NCBI GenBank assembly: GCA_003232175.1
Contig: QILX01000314.1
Span: 1 to 11,076, forward strand
From: Hyphomicrobiales bacterium
GTDB lineage: Bacteria > Pseudomonadota > Alphaproteobacteria > Rhizobiales > SZUA-8
Length of the DNA stretch: 11,076 bases
Direction: 5' to 3'
Shown here: piece by piece, positions 1-6,649 of the stretch
Layout: each line of letters opens with the position of its first letter
Position numbering within the stretch: the stretch's first letter is position 1
The notes under the pieces: generated by a model
Told to the model about the DNA's origin: nothing
Databases searched by the model: none
Seen by the model: the letters and a program-made list of their open reading frames with translations, nothing else
Translations under genes and position numbers: made by a program

Positions 1-401
1 CGGTCCAGTCCGGATCCTACGGCATTGGCGTCAGCCGCCTGGTCGGAGCCATCATCGAAGCCAGCCATGACGAGGCCGGCATAATATGGCCTGAAGCCGT
101 GGCGCCGTTTGAAGTGGCGATCATCAATTTGAAAGCCGGAGACCCGCAAACCGAGGCCGCCTGCGCCGGCCTTGAGGAAAAGTTCGACAATGCAGGCTTA
201 CGGGTCATTCACGATGATCTGGGCGATCGCGCCGGCGAGAAGTTTGCTCGCGCCGACCTCATTGGGACACCTTGGCAGATTATCATTGGTCCACGCGGAT
301 TGAAGTCTGGCGACATCGAAATTAAGTACCGCCGTACCGGTCACCGCGAGACCCTGACGCTTGAGGCCGCACCGGCCCGCATCATCGGAGCCCTGAGATG
401 A
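1..401 (+). CDS. proS: Prolyl-tRNA synthetase, C-terminal part (5' truncated by window)
   Basis: ProS charges tRNA-Pro with proline in the cytoplasm. Only the last 132 or so codons are present, read from base 3. The visible part opens with class II synthetase motif 3 (GSYGIGVSRLVGAIIEA), which contains the conserved arginine of the ATP site. It continues into the anticodon-binding domain: PFEVAIINL, then the DDLGDRAGEKFARADLIGTP block and a strand of the EIKYRRTG type, all characteristic of ProS. The ending is clean, without the zinc-like C-terminal extension of eukaryote-type ProS. Whether it is the short alphaproteobacterial form lacking the YbaK-like editing insert cannot be seen, since that region lies outside the window. 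The stop overlaps the lolC start (ATGA, 398-401), which implies translational coupling. Identification is firm. Confidence 0.95.
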   Translation, partial: VQSGSYGIGVSRLVGAIIEASHDEAGIIWPEAVAPFEVAIINLKAGDPQTEAACAGLEEKFDNAGLRVIHDDLGDRAGEKFARADLIGTPWQIIIGPRGLKSGDIEIKYRRTGHRETLTLEAAPARIIGALR

Positions 402-1723
402 CCGCAATTACCGAAACCGGCGACGACAAAAGCGGCTCGGCGGCTCCGGCCGCGGAGCGTCGCCAGCGGGCACCGGGTGTGTTTTCCGCCTATGAGTGGT
501 TGATCGCCGGCCGCTACCTTCGCTCCCGGGGTGGTGAGGGCGTCATATCTATCATTGCTGGATTTTCCCTGGTCGGCATCATGCTTGGGGTTGCGACCCT
601 TATTATCGTGATGTCGGTCCTGAACGGGTTCCGCACCCAGCTTCTGGACAAAATTCTCGGCGTCAACGGCCACCTGACCGTTCAGGCCATGGGTGCGCCT
701 TTTGTTGATTTTGACAACGCCGTTGCGACGCTCTCAAAACTTGAAGGGGTGGTCCGTGCCATCCCTTACATCGAGGGTCAGGTCATGGTCTCCGCCGACC
801 GGGCGTCTAGTGGTGCTCTGGTGCGCGGCATGCGTGAGAGCGATCTGAAATCCCTGGAGCTGGTGTCGGACAACATCCGTTTTGGCAGCCTGGACGGCTT
901 TGATACAAGCGGCGGCGTTGCTGTTGGACTGCGCCTTGCCAATTCTCTTGGACTTGGTCTGGGGGAAAAAATCACGCTTGTTGCCCCGCGCGGCGCGGTG
1001 ACGCCCTTTGGCACGGCCCCGCGTATCAAGACCTACAGGATTGCGGCGATCTTTGAGGTCGGCATGTCGGAGTACGATTCCAATCTTTTGTTCATGCCAC
1101 TGGTCGAGGCACAGCTGTTTTTCAACAAGCCCGATGCCATTAGCGCCATCGAAATATTCGTCGAGGATCCCGATGCGATTGGCGAGCTTCGGCCAAGCGT
1201 TAAGTCGGTCTTGTCGGGTCCGAATTTCCTCACCGACTGGCGGGAACGCAACCGCACGTTTTTTGCCGCCCTCGAAGTCGAGCGCGACCTGATGTTTATC
1301 ATTGTCTCGCTCATTATTCTGGTTGCCGCGCTTAACATTATTTCGGGGCTGACGATGCTGGTGAAGGACAAGCGCCGCGATATCGGAATCCTGCGGACCA
1401 TGGGGGCCACCAAGGGCGGGGTCATGAGAATCTTCTTCATCACGGGCGCTTCCATTGGTATAACCGGCACGGCGCTTGGGTTTATTGTTGGCCTGGTCTT
1501 TTGCCTCAATATCGAGTCGATCCGGCAATTTATCTCTAGCATGACCGGTACGGCGCTGTTTGACCCCAACCTTTATTTCCTCTCCAAACTGCCGGCGGAA
1601 CTGGATCCGGCCGAAGTGACCTCGGTTGTCGTCATGTCGCTTGTTCTCACATTTATCGCCACACTTCTTCCCGCCTGGCGCGCCGCCCGGCTTGATCCGG
1701 TCAAGGCCCTGAACAACGAATGA
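398..1723 (+). CDS. lolC: Lipoprotein-releasing ABC transporter permease, LolC/LolE family
   Basis: This is the inner-membrane permease that, with LolD, extracts mature outer-membrane lipoproteins and passes them to LolA. The 441-residue protein has the FtsX/MacB-type layout. A short cytoplasmic N-terminus contains YEWLIAGRYLRSR, a motif typical of LolC/E. The first membrane span is about residues 50-73, followed by a periplasmic domain (about 75-295). Three spans follow at about 300-322, 345-371 and 409-430. The cytoplasmic KDKRRDIGILRTMGAT loop (about 323-340) is the coupling segment that contacts the ATPase. The end, AARLDPVKALNNE, is the family signature. The ATG overlaps the proS stop and the gene's own stop overlaps the lolD ATG, so the three genes are read as one unit. 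No second permease gene follows, so the transporter may be a homodimer of this LolC/E-type protein. That last point is inference. Confidence 0.93.
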   Translation: MTAITETGDDKSGSAAPAAERRQRAPGVFSAYEWLIAGRYLRSRGGEGVISIIAGFSLVGIMLGVATLIIVMSVLNGFRTQLLDKILGVNGHLTVQAMGAPFVDFDNAVATLSKLEGVVRAIPYIEGQVMVSADRASSGALVRGMRESDLKSLELVSDNIRFGSLDGFDTSGGVAVGLRLANSLGLGLGEKITLVAPRGAVTPFGTAPRIKTYRIAAIFEVGMSEYDSNLLFMPLVEAQLFFNKPDAISAIEIFVEDPDAIGELRPSVKSVLSGPNFLTDWRERNRTFFAALEVERDLMFIIVSLIILVAALNIISGLTMLVKDKRRDIGILRTMGATKGGVMRIFFITGASIGITGTALGFIVGLVFCLNIESIRQFISSMTGTALFDPNLYFLSKLPAELDPAEVTSVVVMSLVLTFIATLLPAWRAARLDPVKALNNE

Positions 1724-2415
1724 GCAACCCGCCTCACAAGGGCGCTGCCCTTGAGCTTGTGAATGTTACGCGCACCTACCACCAGGGCGATGCGCGGATC
1801 GATGTTTTCAAAAATGCCAATTTGGTTTTACAGCCCGGTGAGATTGTCGGGCTGGTTGGCCAGTCGGGGTCCGGCAAGTCATCGCTGCTGCATATTGCCG
1901 GGCTGCTGGATACAGCCGATAGCGGCGAAGTTTATATCGGCGGCAGATCCGTCACGGGAATGTCCGACGGCCTGCGGACCGGCACAAGGCGCGACGATAT
2001 CGGCTTTGTCTATCAGTTCCATCACCTGCTGCCCGAATTCACCGCTCTGGAAAATGTCGTCCTGCCGCAACTCATCGCCGGTATTTCCAAACCGGCGGCG
2101 AAAACCCGGGCGACGGTCTTGCTTGAATCTCTCAAGCTCGGCGCCCGGATGGCACATCGACCTGGCCAACTTTCCGGCGGCGAGCAGCAACGGGTAGCAA
2201 TCGCCAGGGCGGTGGCCAACCGGCCGGGGATATTATTGGCGGACGAGCCCACGGGAAATCTGGACCCAAATAGTGCTGACCTGGTTTTCAGCGAATTCCT
2301 CAACCTAGCGCGTTCGGAAGGGTTGGCCGCCTTGATTGCCACTCACAATATTGCCCTTGCCGAGAAAATGGACCGGGTACTGGTGGTTGAGGACGGGCAA
2401 GTTCGCGAAGCTTGA
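1720..2415 (+). CDS. lolD: Lipoprotein-releasing system ATP-binding protein LolD
   Basis: LolD is the cytoplasmic ATPase that powers lipoprotein release by the LolC/E permease. At 231 residues it has the usual LolD length and all ABC motifs intact: Walker A GQSGSGKSS (47-55), the Q-loop glutamine Q99 within VYQFHHLLPEF (the LolD/MacB-type Q-loop), signature LSGGEQQR (151-158), Walker B ILLADEP with the catalytic glutamate E176, the D-loop NLD (180-182) and the switch histidine H209. The start is fixed by the ATGA overlap with lolC. It is the last gene of the proS-lolC-lolD run. A 494-base gap with an independently controlled small gene follows, so transcription probably ends or weakens after this gene, although I see no convincing terminator immediately downstream. 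Confidence 0.96.
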   Translation: MSNPPHKGAALELVNVTRTYHQGDARIDVFKNANLVLQPGEIVGLVGQSGSGKSSLLHIAGLLDTADSGEVYIGGRSVTGMSDGLRTGTRRDDIGFVYQFHHLLPEFTALENVVLPQLIAGISKPAAKTRATVLLESLKLGARMAHRPGQLSGGEQQRVAIARAVANRPGILLADEPTGNLDPNSADLVFSEFLNLARSEGLAALIATHNIALAEKMDRVLVVEDGQVREA

Positions 2416-2588
2416 GGCTTAAATGCCGCCGGCTTGAGCCTGGGGCAATATCGCCCGGCGCATGTGTCGCTAATCCTGACACCCAACGCCATTCCAGTTT
2501 GAACCTGACAGTAGTGGGTACACGATTATCCGCGCCTATGTATTCGAATACCCCGCCTTGCGCCAAAACGCGGTAATGCGCCGAATTC
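2416..2588. other. Intergenic stretch after lolD, no gene recognised
   Basis: No credible coding sequence or RNA gene is seen here. Two inverted repeats are visible. A 6-bp GC-rich pair CGCCGG/CCGGCG (2427-2432 and 2455-2460) could form a hairpin after lolD but has no T-run, so it is not called a terminator. A perfect 12-bp palindrome, GTATTCGAATAC, lies at 2540-2551, about 65 bases upstream of the -35 box of the small SOS gene. It could bind a dimeric regulator, but nothing else supports that. Confidence 0.5.
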
Positions 2589-2589
2589 G

Positions 2590-2645
2590 AAAAAAAAATT
2601 CATTGAGCAATAGGACTTGACAAATGAAGAACAAATAGTGAACAT
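2590..2645 (+). promoter_or_regulatory. Promoter of the small SOS gene with upstream A-tract
   Basis: A run of nine A residues (2590-2598) resembles an UP element. It is followed by a perfect -35 hexamer TTGACA (2617-2622). The -10 is weak: GAACAT (2640-2645) gives a 17-base spacer and keeps the important A2 and T6; AACATA (2641-2646) is an alternative with 18. Transcription would start near 2652, about 20 bases before the ATG at 2672. The whole block is far more AT-rich than its surroundings. The LexA box covers the spacer and -10, so the promoter should be strong but repressed until DNA damage. The -35 is seen directly; the -10 and start point are inferred. Confidence 0.7.
2629..2643 (+). 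promoter_or_regulatory. LexA operator (SOS box), alphaproteobacterial direct-repeat type
   Basis: The sequence is GAAC, seven bases (AAATAGT), GAAC. On the other strand it reads GTTC-N7-GTTC, the exact consensus described for LexA in alphaproteobacteria such as Caulobacter, Rhodobacter and Rhizobium. Its position is what a repressor site needs: it begins six bases after the -35 box and runs over the putative -10. An eight-base match at fixed spacing is expected by chance a fraction of a time per 11 kb window, but one placed within a promoter next to an orphan small ORF is unlikely to be accidental. It implies LexA repression relieved by RecA after DNA damage. Confidence 0.85.
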
Positions 2646-2671
2646 AGATAAAACAACATAAGGAAACAGCC

Positions 2672-2773
2672 ATGTTTGACCGATTCGATTCCAGCCTATT
2701 GAAAGACGCTGCTGCCGCTGTGGCGTTGGTTTTGTTTACCGCTCTTGTCTTCACTCTTTCAAGCGCCGTCTGA
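2672..2773 (+). CDS. SOS-controlled 33-residue single-span membrane peptide, SidA-like candidate division inhibitor
   Basis: This short ORF starts at ATG 2672 behind a good Shine-Dalgarno, AAGGA (2660-2664, seven bases upstream), and stops at TGA 2771. The peptide begins MFDRFDSSLLKD, a charged amphipathic N-terminus, followed by a continuous hydrophobic stretch (about residues 13-31, AAAAVALVLFTALVFTL) ending in SSAV. It is therefore predicted to be one inner-membrane span. It has its own TTGACA promoter with an exact LexA box and its own terminator, so it looks like a monocistronic SOS gene. Caulobacter SidA is a 29-residue SOS-induced inner-membrane peptide that blocks division through FtsW/FtsN. 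Size, topology and control match that design. My recollection, not checkable here, is that Caulobacter sidA also lies close to dnaE. Sequence homology is not demonstrated, so no symbol is given. Alternatives are a type I toxin-like peptide or another small SOS membrane protein. Confidence 0.78.
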   Translation: MFDRFDSSLLKDAAAAVALVLFTALVFTLSSAV

Positions 2774-2781
2774 AGCAGGCA

Positions 2782-2815
2782 TGCGGCAACTGAGCAAAGC
2801 TGTTGGCATTTTTTT
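2782..2815 (+). terminator. Intrinsic terminator of the small SOS gene
   Basis: It starts nine bases after the small gene's stop. The stem is TGC + CAAC + AGC (2782-2784, 2787-2790, 2793-2795) pairing with GCT + GTTG + GCA (2799-2801, 2802-2805, 2806-2808). There is an AAA loop and two 2-base bulges on the 5' arm. Seven T residues follow directly (2809-2815). The bulges may make it leaky, so some read-through into dnaE is possible. Confidence 0.75.
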
Positions 2816-2909
2816 CTGTCCACAGAAATTCTGGAAGGATCGATGTGCATGAGGTGACAAGAGACTGCCTTTGGGCGGACAATCGTGATCAAGAGGGAGG
2901 CGGACTGCC

Positions 2910-5900
2910 ATGGGAACGGCACCGAAATTTATCCATCTGGCGGTTCGTTCGGCCTATTCGCTGCTGGAAGGGGCATTGCCGGTCGCCAAGCTGGTGAAGC
3001 TGGCGGCGGCAGATGACATGCCGGCGGTGGCGATCACCGATACCAACAATCTGTTTGGCGCGTTGGAGTTTTCAGAAGCTGCGTCGAAAGCCGGCGTCCA
3101 GCCCATTGTCGGGCTGACCCTCAGTGTAGATTTCGCTGATGAGGAGCAGCCCGGGCGGCGGCCCAAGGGGCCTGAGAGCTACCCGGTGATCCGGCTTCTG
3201 GCACAAAACGATGCCGGTTACCGTGCTATGATGGCGTTGTCGAGTGCGGCGTTCGTCGATCACGACCCGCAAAAAACGCCTCACGTGCCGTTTTGCCTGC
3301 TCGAAAAATATGGCGGCGATATCATCGCGCTCACCGGCGGGCCATTCGGAGCTGTCGATATCGCGCTTGGTCTGGGGCAGGGCGAGCGGGCGAAAACCAG
3401 ATTACTGTCGCTGCGGGATATTTTTTCCGGTCGGCTCTATGTTGAACTTCAGCGCCATGGTTTGACCGCGCAGAAAAAAATCGAAGCCCAATTGGTTGAC
3501 CTGGCCTATGAAGCAAGCCTGCCGCTCGTGGCCACCAACGATGCCCATTTTGTTTCCGCCGAAGACTATGAAGCCCATGACGCGCTGATCTGCATTGCGC
3601 AAGGGCGGGTGGTAGCGGAGGAAGACCGCCCCAAGCTGACCCCTGAACACCGCTTCAAAACTGCAGGCGAAATGGCGGAGCTCTTCGACGATCTGCCCGA
3701 GGCCTTGGATAACAGCCTCGAGATTGCCCGCCGGTGCACGGGCCGGCCGCATTTGCGTGCGCCGATACTACCCAGTTTTGGTGCCGAAGATGATGTCGAT
3801 GATGACGATAACGCCGACATATTGAACGTCGAGGGTTTGGAGCTTGAACGCCTGGCAAAGCAAGGCCTGACTCAACGCCTCGCCGCTCATGGGACGGCAC
3901 CGGGATATTCTGAGGAAGACTATTGGCGGCGCCTGGACGAGGAAGTCGGCATCATTCGCGACATGGGATTTCCGGGATACTTCCTCATTGTGTTCGACAT
4001 AATCAGGTGGTCAAAAGCGCAAGGCATTCCTGTTGGACCGGGCAGGGGGTCTGGCGCCGCATCGCTGGTGGCGCTCGTTCTTTCCATTACGGATCTGGAT
4101 CCTTTGCGTTTTGGTTTGCTTTTTGAGCGGTTTCTCAATCCCGAACGGGTTTCTATGCCTGATTTCGATATTGATTTTTGCCCGGAACGCCGCGATGAAG
4201 TGATCGGCTATATCCGAGACAGATACGGCGCGGACCGGGTCGCCCAAATTATCACCTTTGGAAAGCTGCAGGCACGGGCGGTCTTGCGCGATGTGGGCCG
4301 AGTGCTGCAGATGCCTTATGGCCAGGTTGACCGGTTGTGCAAGATGGTGCCCAACAATCCGGCAAACCCTGTGACCCTGGAAGAGGCAATAGCCGGAGAA
4401 GCCAGCCTCGCCGAAGAGCGCGACGGTGATCAGACGGTTGCCCGGCTCTTGGAAATAGGATTGAGGCTGGAGGGGCTATATCGCCACGCATCCACACATG
4501 CCGCCGGAGTGGTAATTGCGGACCGGCCGCTGATTGATCTGGTGCCTCTTTATCGCGATCCGCGTTCCGAAATGCTGGTTACCCAATATAATATGAAATG
4601 GGTCGAGCAGGCGGGCCTGGTTAAGTTTGATATTCTGGGGCTTAAAACCTTAACGGTGCTGAAAAAGACTGCCGCACTCATTGCCGAGGGCGGAAAATCA
4701 ATTGAGCTTGGTGCGCTGCCGCTGGACGACAAACCGACCTACGAAATGCTGGCCAGGGCCGAAACCGCGGGTGTTTTTCAGTTTGAAAGCGCTGGCATGC
4801 GCGATTTGCTGTTCAAAGCCAATCCCAGCAATTTCGAAGACCTCATCGCCCTGATCGCACTGTTCCGGCCCGGGCCGATGGAGAATATTCCAAAATACCT
4901 TGCCAGCAAACATGGCAAGGAAAAGCCGGAATTTCTCCACGATACCATAGTGCCGGTGGTCGCCGATACTTATGGCGTCATCATCTATCAAGAGCAAGTG
5001 ATGCAGATTGCGCAGGTTTTCGCCGGGTATTCCCTCGGTGAAGCCGATCTATTGCGCCGCGCCATGGGTAAAAAAATCAAATCGGAAATGGATGCCCAGC
5101 GGGCCAGGTTTGTCGAGGGCGCCGCCGCCAACGGGGTTGAAAAAAGCCGAGCCATTTATGTCTTTGAGTTGGTCGACAAATTTGCCGGGTATGGATTTAA
5201 CAAAGCTCATTCAGCCGCTTATGCGCTCATTGCCTATCAAACGGCTTATCTGAAGGCTAATTTTCCGGTGGAGTTTCTGGCCGCGTCGATGACGCTTGAT
5301 ATGGCCAACACCGATAAATTATCGGTGTTTCGCGAGGAGGCTGTACGACTTGACGTGGCCATCGATCCGCCTGATATCAACACTGGCGGTGTTGATTTTA
5401 TCGTGGAAAATGGTCGCATCGCCTACGGCCTTGCGGCTATCAAGAATGTCGGCCGTCAGGCGATTGAGTCCATTGTCGAGCAGCGAAGCAGTGGCAGCTT
5501 TAAAAATCTGGGCGATTTTGCCAGTCGCATCGATCCCCAGGCGGTAAACCGCAGGGCCCTTGAAAATCTTGCCAGGGCCGGCAGCTTCGACAAGCTCGAA
5601 CCAAATCGGGCGGCGGTCCTTGATGGCCTACACATGATATTACAAACCGCCGCCAGGGCCGTTGGAGACCGGACCGCTGGCCAGAATGATCTGTTTGTTG
5701 GCGGTGAGAGCGGCAAGGCCGCCGAAATCCACTTGCCGGCGACTGAGCCATGGGAGCCCCTTGAACGGCTCAATCAGGAATTCGAGGCGCTTGGCTTTTA
5801 CCTCTCAGGACACCCGCTGGATGAATTCAAAGACGAATTGGCGCGTGCCAAGGTCAGCAGCTGGCGGGAGTTTGAAACCGCGGTGCGGGACCACGGGCAT

Positions 5901-6401
5901 TCAGGCGGTTTGATAGCCGGCATTGTAACGTCATATCGAAATCGTCGCTCAAGGTCCGGATCGTCTTTCGCATTTGTCGGGTTTTCGGATCAATCGGGTC
6001 ATTTTGAGGCTGTTGTTTTTTCAGATGTTTTGGCTGATGCCGCTGAACTATTTGAAGTGGGGCAATCGGTAATTCTGGGCGTCGAAGCGGATGTGGATGC
6101 AGACCGCGTGCGGTTACGCGTTCAATCGGTCCGGGCGGTCGGTGCGGGGGCGGGAATTAACAGGACCAGCAGCCGGCGGGAAGCTGCCAGGTTGCGGATT
6201 TTCGTAAATGACAGCGAGCCACTTAAGGCGCTTGGAAACCGGCTGGAGGCCAACGGCGGGGGCGAGGTTTGCGTGGTGGTCCTGGATAAACATTCCGGTT
6301 GTGAGGTCGAAATACGCCTGGCAGAAAACTATCAGCTGGGGCCCAAGATCGAAGCCGCCATCAAGGCGGTCCCCGGGGTTGTCGCCACCGATACGGGTTA
6401 A
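2910..6401 (+). CDS. dnaE: DNA polymerase III alpha subunit, replicative
   Basis: DnaE is the catalytic subunit of the chromosomal replicase. The 1163 residues match the E. coli protein (1160). In order: a PHP domain (about 1-280); the family C polymerase palm, with catalytic aspartates in PDFDID (D420, D422) and in VKFDILG (D574); the GPGRGSGAAS segment just before the palm aspartates; a helix-hairpin-helix region (about 840-900); a sliding-clamp-binding motif QNDLF (925-929), the counterpart of E. coli QADMF; an OB-fold (about 1000-1065); and a C-terminal tau-binding-type region. The PHP metal ligands are degraded: the usual HxH is A11-V-R13 and TDH is T-D-T45. Proofreading must therefore come from a separate DnaQ. 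An acidic linker sits at about 291-303. The start is set by GGAGG (2896-2900), nine bases upstream of the ATG. No clear promoter of its own was found; TTGGCA at 2803 is only a weak candidate. Confidence 0.97.
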   Translation: MGTAPKFIHLAVRSAYSLLEGALPVAKLVKLAAADDMPAVAITDTNNLFGALEFSEAASKAGVQPIVGLTLSVDFADEEQPGRRPKGPESYPVIRLLAQNDAGYRAMMALSSAAFVDHDPQKTPHVPFCLLEKYGGDIIALTGGPFGAVDIALGLGQGERAKTRLLSLRDIFSGRLYVELQRHGLTAQKKIEAQLVDLAYEASLPLVATNDAHFVSAEDYEAHDALICIAQGRVVAEEDRPKLTPEHRFKTAGEMAELFDDLPEALDNSLEIARRCTGRPHLRAPILPSFGAEDDVDDDDNADILNVEGLELERLAKQGLTQRLAAHGTAPGYSEEDYWRRLDEEVGIIRDMGFPGYFLIVFDIIRWSKAQGIPVGPGRGSGAASLVALVLSITDLDPLRFGLLFERFLNPERVSMPDFDIDFCPERRDEVIGYIRDRYGADRVAQIITFGKLQARAVLRDVGRVLQMPYGQVDRLCKMVPNNPANPVTLEEAIAGEASLAEERDGDQTVARLLEIGLRLEGLYRHASTHAAGVVIADRPLIDLVPLYRDPRSEMLVTQYNMKWVEQAGLVKFDILGLKTLTVLKKTAALIAEGGKSIELGALPLDDKPTYEMLARAETAGVFQFESAGMRDLLFKANPSNFEDLIALIALFRPGPMENIPKYLASKHGKEKPEFLHDTIVPVVADTYGVIIYQEQVMQIAQVFAGYSLGEADLLRRAMGKKIKSEMDAQRARFVEGAAANGVEKSRAIYVFELVDKFAGYGFNKAHSAAYALIAYQTAYLKANFPVEFLAASMTLDMANTDKLSVFREEAVRLDVAIDPPDINTGGVDFIVENGRIAYGLAAIKNVGRQAIESIVEQRSSGSFKNLGDFASRIDPQAVNRRALENLARAGSFDKLEPNRAAVLDGLHMILQTAARAVGDRTAGQNDLFVGGESGKAAEIHLPATEPWEPLERLNQEFEALGFYLSGHPLDEFKDELARAKVSSWREFETAVRDHGHSGGLIAGIVTSYRNRRSRSGSSFAFVGFSDQSGHFEAVVFSDVLADAAELFEVGQSVILGVEADVDADRVRLRVQSVRAVGAGAGINRTSSRREAARLRIFVNDSEPLKALGNRLEANGGGEVCVVVLDKHSGCEVEIRLAENYQLGPKIEAAIKAVPGVVATDTG

Positions 6402-6495
6402 GTTAAGCTGATCGGGACCGCGAGACGGCGTTATCTTCAGAATTTAACAAACTTGCGGGATTATTGCAGAATGACGTCCGAAGGATTTTAGCGGC
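6402..6495. other. Gap after dnaE, nothing recognised
   Basis: Between the dnaE stop and the rpsB promoter I see no ORF with a ribosome binding site and no hairpin followed by a T-run. The second half is AT-rich (for example around 6440-6490) and may help recruit polymerase to the promoter that follows. Confidence 0.5.
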
Positions 6496-6530
6496 TTGTC
6501 ATAAGGTGATGAAACAACTATAACGCGCGG
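6496..6530 (+). promoter_or_regulatory. Strong rpsB-operon promoter with GC-rich discriminator
   Basis: TTGTCA (6496-6501) and TATAAC (6519-6524) are separated by exactly 17 bases, each one mismatch from the sigma-70 consensus. The discriminator after the -10 is GCGCGG (6525-6530). GC-rich discriminators mark stable-RNA and ribosomal-protein promoters that ppGpp and DksA turn down in starvation. Transcription would start near 6531, leaving a leader of about 120 bases before rpsB. The boxes are seen; growth-rate or stringent control is inferred. Confidence 0.8.
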
Positions 6531-6548
6531 AATTTCACACGCGGGGTC

Positions 6549-6640
6549 TTACGCTGGGCAAAATGCTATGCCCGCCGTAAATCCGGTGTCGCCTTGATAG
6601 GGTGGCCAACTCCCGCGGCGGATCAACCGGAACTTTGGAG
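6549..6640 (+). promoter_or_regulatory. Structured 5' leader of rpsB, candidate S2 autoregulatory element
   Basis: Two folds are visible. The first is TTACG/CGTAA (6549-6553 with 6576-6580) continuing, past a C-C mismatch and a U-G pair, into GGGC/GCCC (6556-6559 with 6570-6573), with a ten-base loop. The second is a long nested hairpin: TCCGGT/ACCGGA (6582-6587 with 6626-6631), CGCC/GGCG (6590-6593 with 6617-6620) and GGG/CCC (6600-6602 with 6612-6614). It ends just before the Shine-Dalgarno GGAG (6637-6640). CTCC at 6610-6613 is complementary to that Shine-Dalgarno, so an alternative fold could hide it. In E. coli, S2 represses rpsB-tsf through the leader; a similar loop here is inference. 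Confidence 0.55.
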
Positions 6641-6649
6641 CATGCAAAC

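Noticed and set aside
734..1528. Long open frame on the minus strand within lolC (264 codons)
   Set aside because: It is antisense to a well-supported lolC, has low-complexity composition typical of a shadow frame in GC-rich DNA, and matches no family I recognise.
2427..2460. GC-rich inverted repeat after lolD as an intrinsic terminator
   Set aside because: It has only six base pairs with a 22-base loop and no T-run after the 3' arm, so it is not supportable as a terminator.
2536..2922. Minus-strand open frame of 128 codons across the lolD-dnaE gap
   Set aside because: It lies opposite the promoter, LexA box, small ORF and terminator. It shows no ribosome binding site or domain, and it opens on the dnaE start region.
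2803..2997. Plus-strand 64-codon frame overlapping the dnaE start
   Set aside because: It starts downstream of the terminator T-run with no ribosome binding site and overlaps the conserved N-terminus of DnaE in another frame.
2910..6401. DnaE as the SOS mutagenic polymerase DnaE2/ImuC because a LexA box lies upstream
   Set aside because: Length 1163, a clear QNDLF clamp motif, a complete C-terminal OB and tau-type region, and the lolD/rpsB neighbourhood fit the replicative DnaE. There is no imuA or imuB next to it. The LexA box belongs to the separate small gene, which ends in a terminator.
6602..6649. Upstream GTG start giving S2 sixteen extra residues
   Set aside because: The GTG lies inside the leader hairpin without a Shine-Dalgarno, and the extra residues are not S2-like. 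ATG 6650 has GGAG at nine bases and the canonical S2 start.
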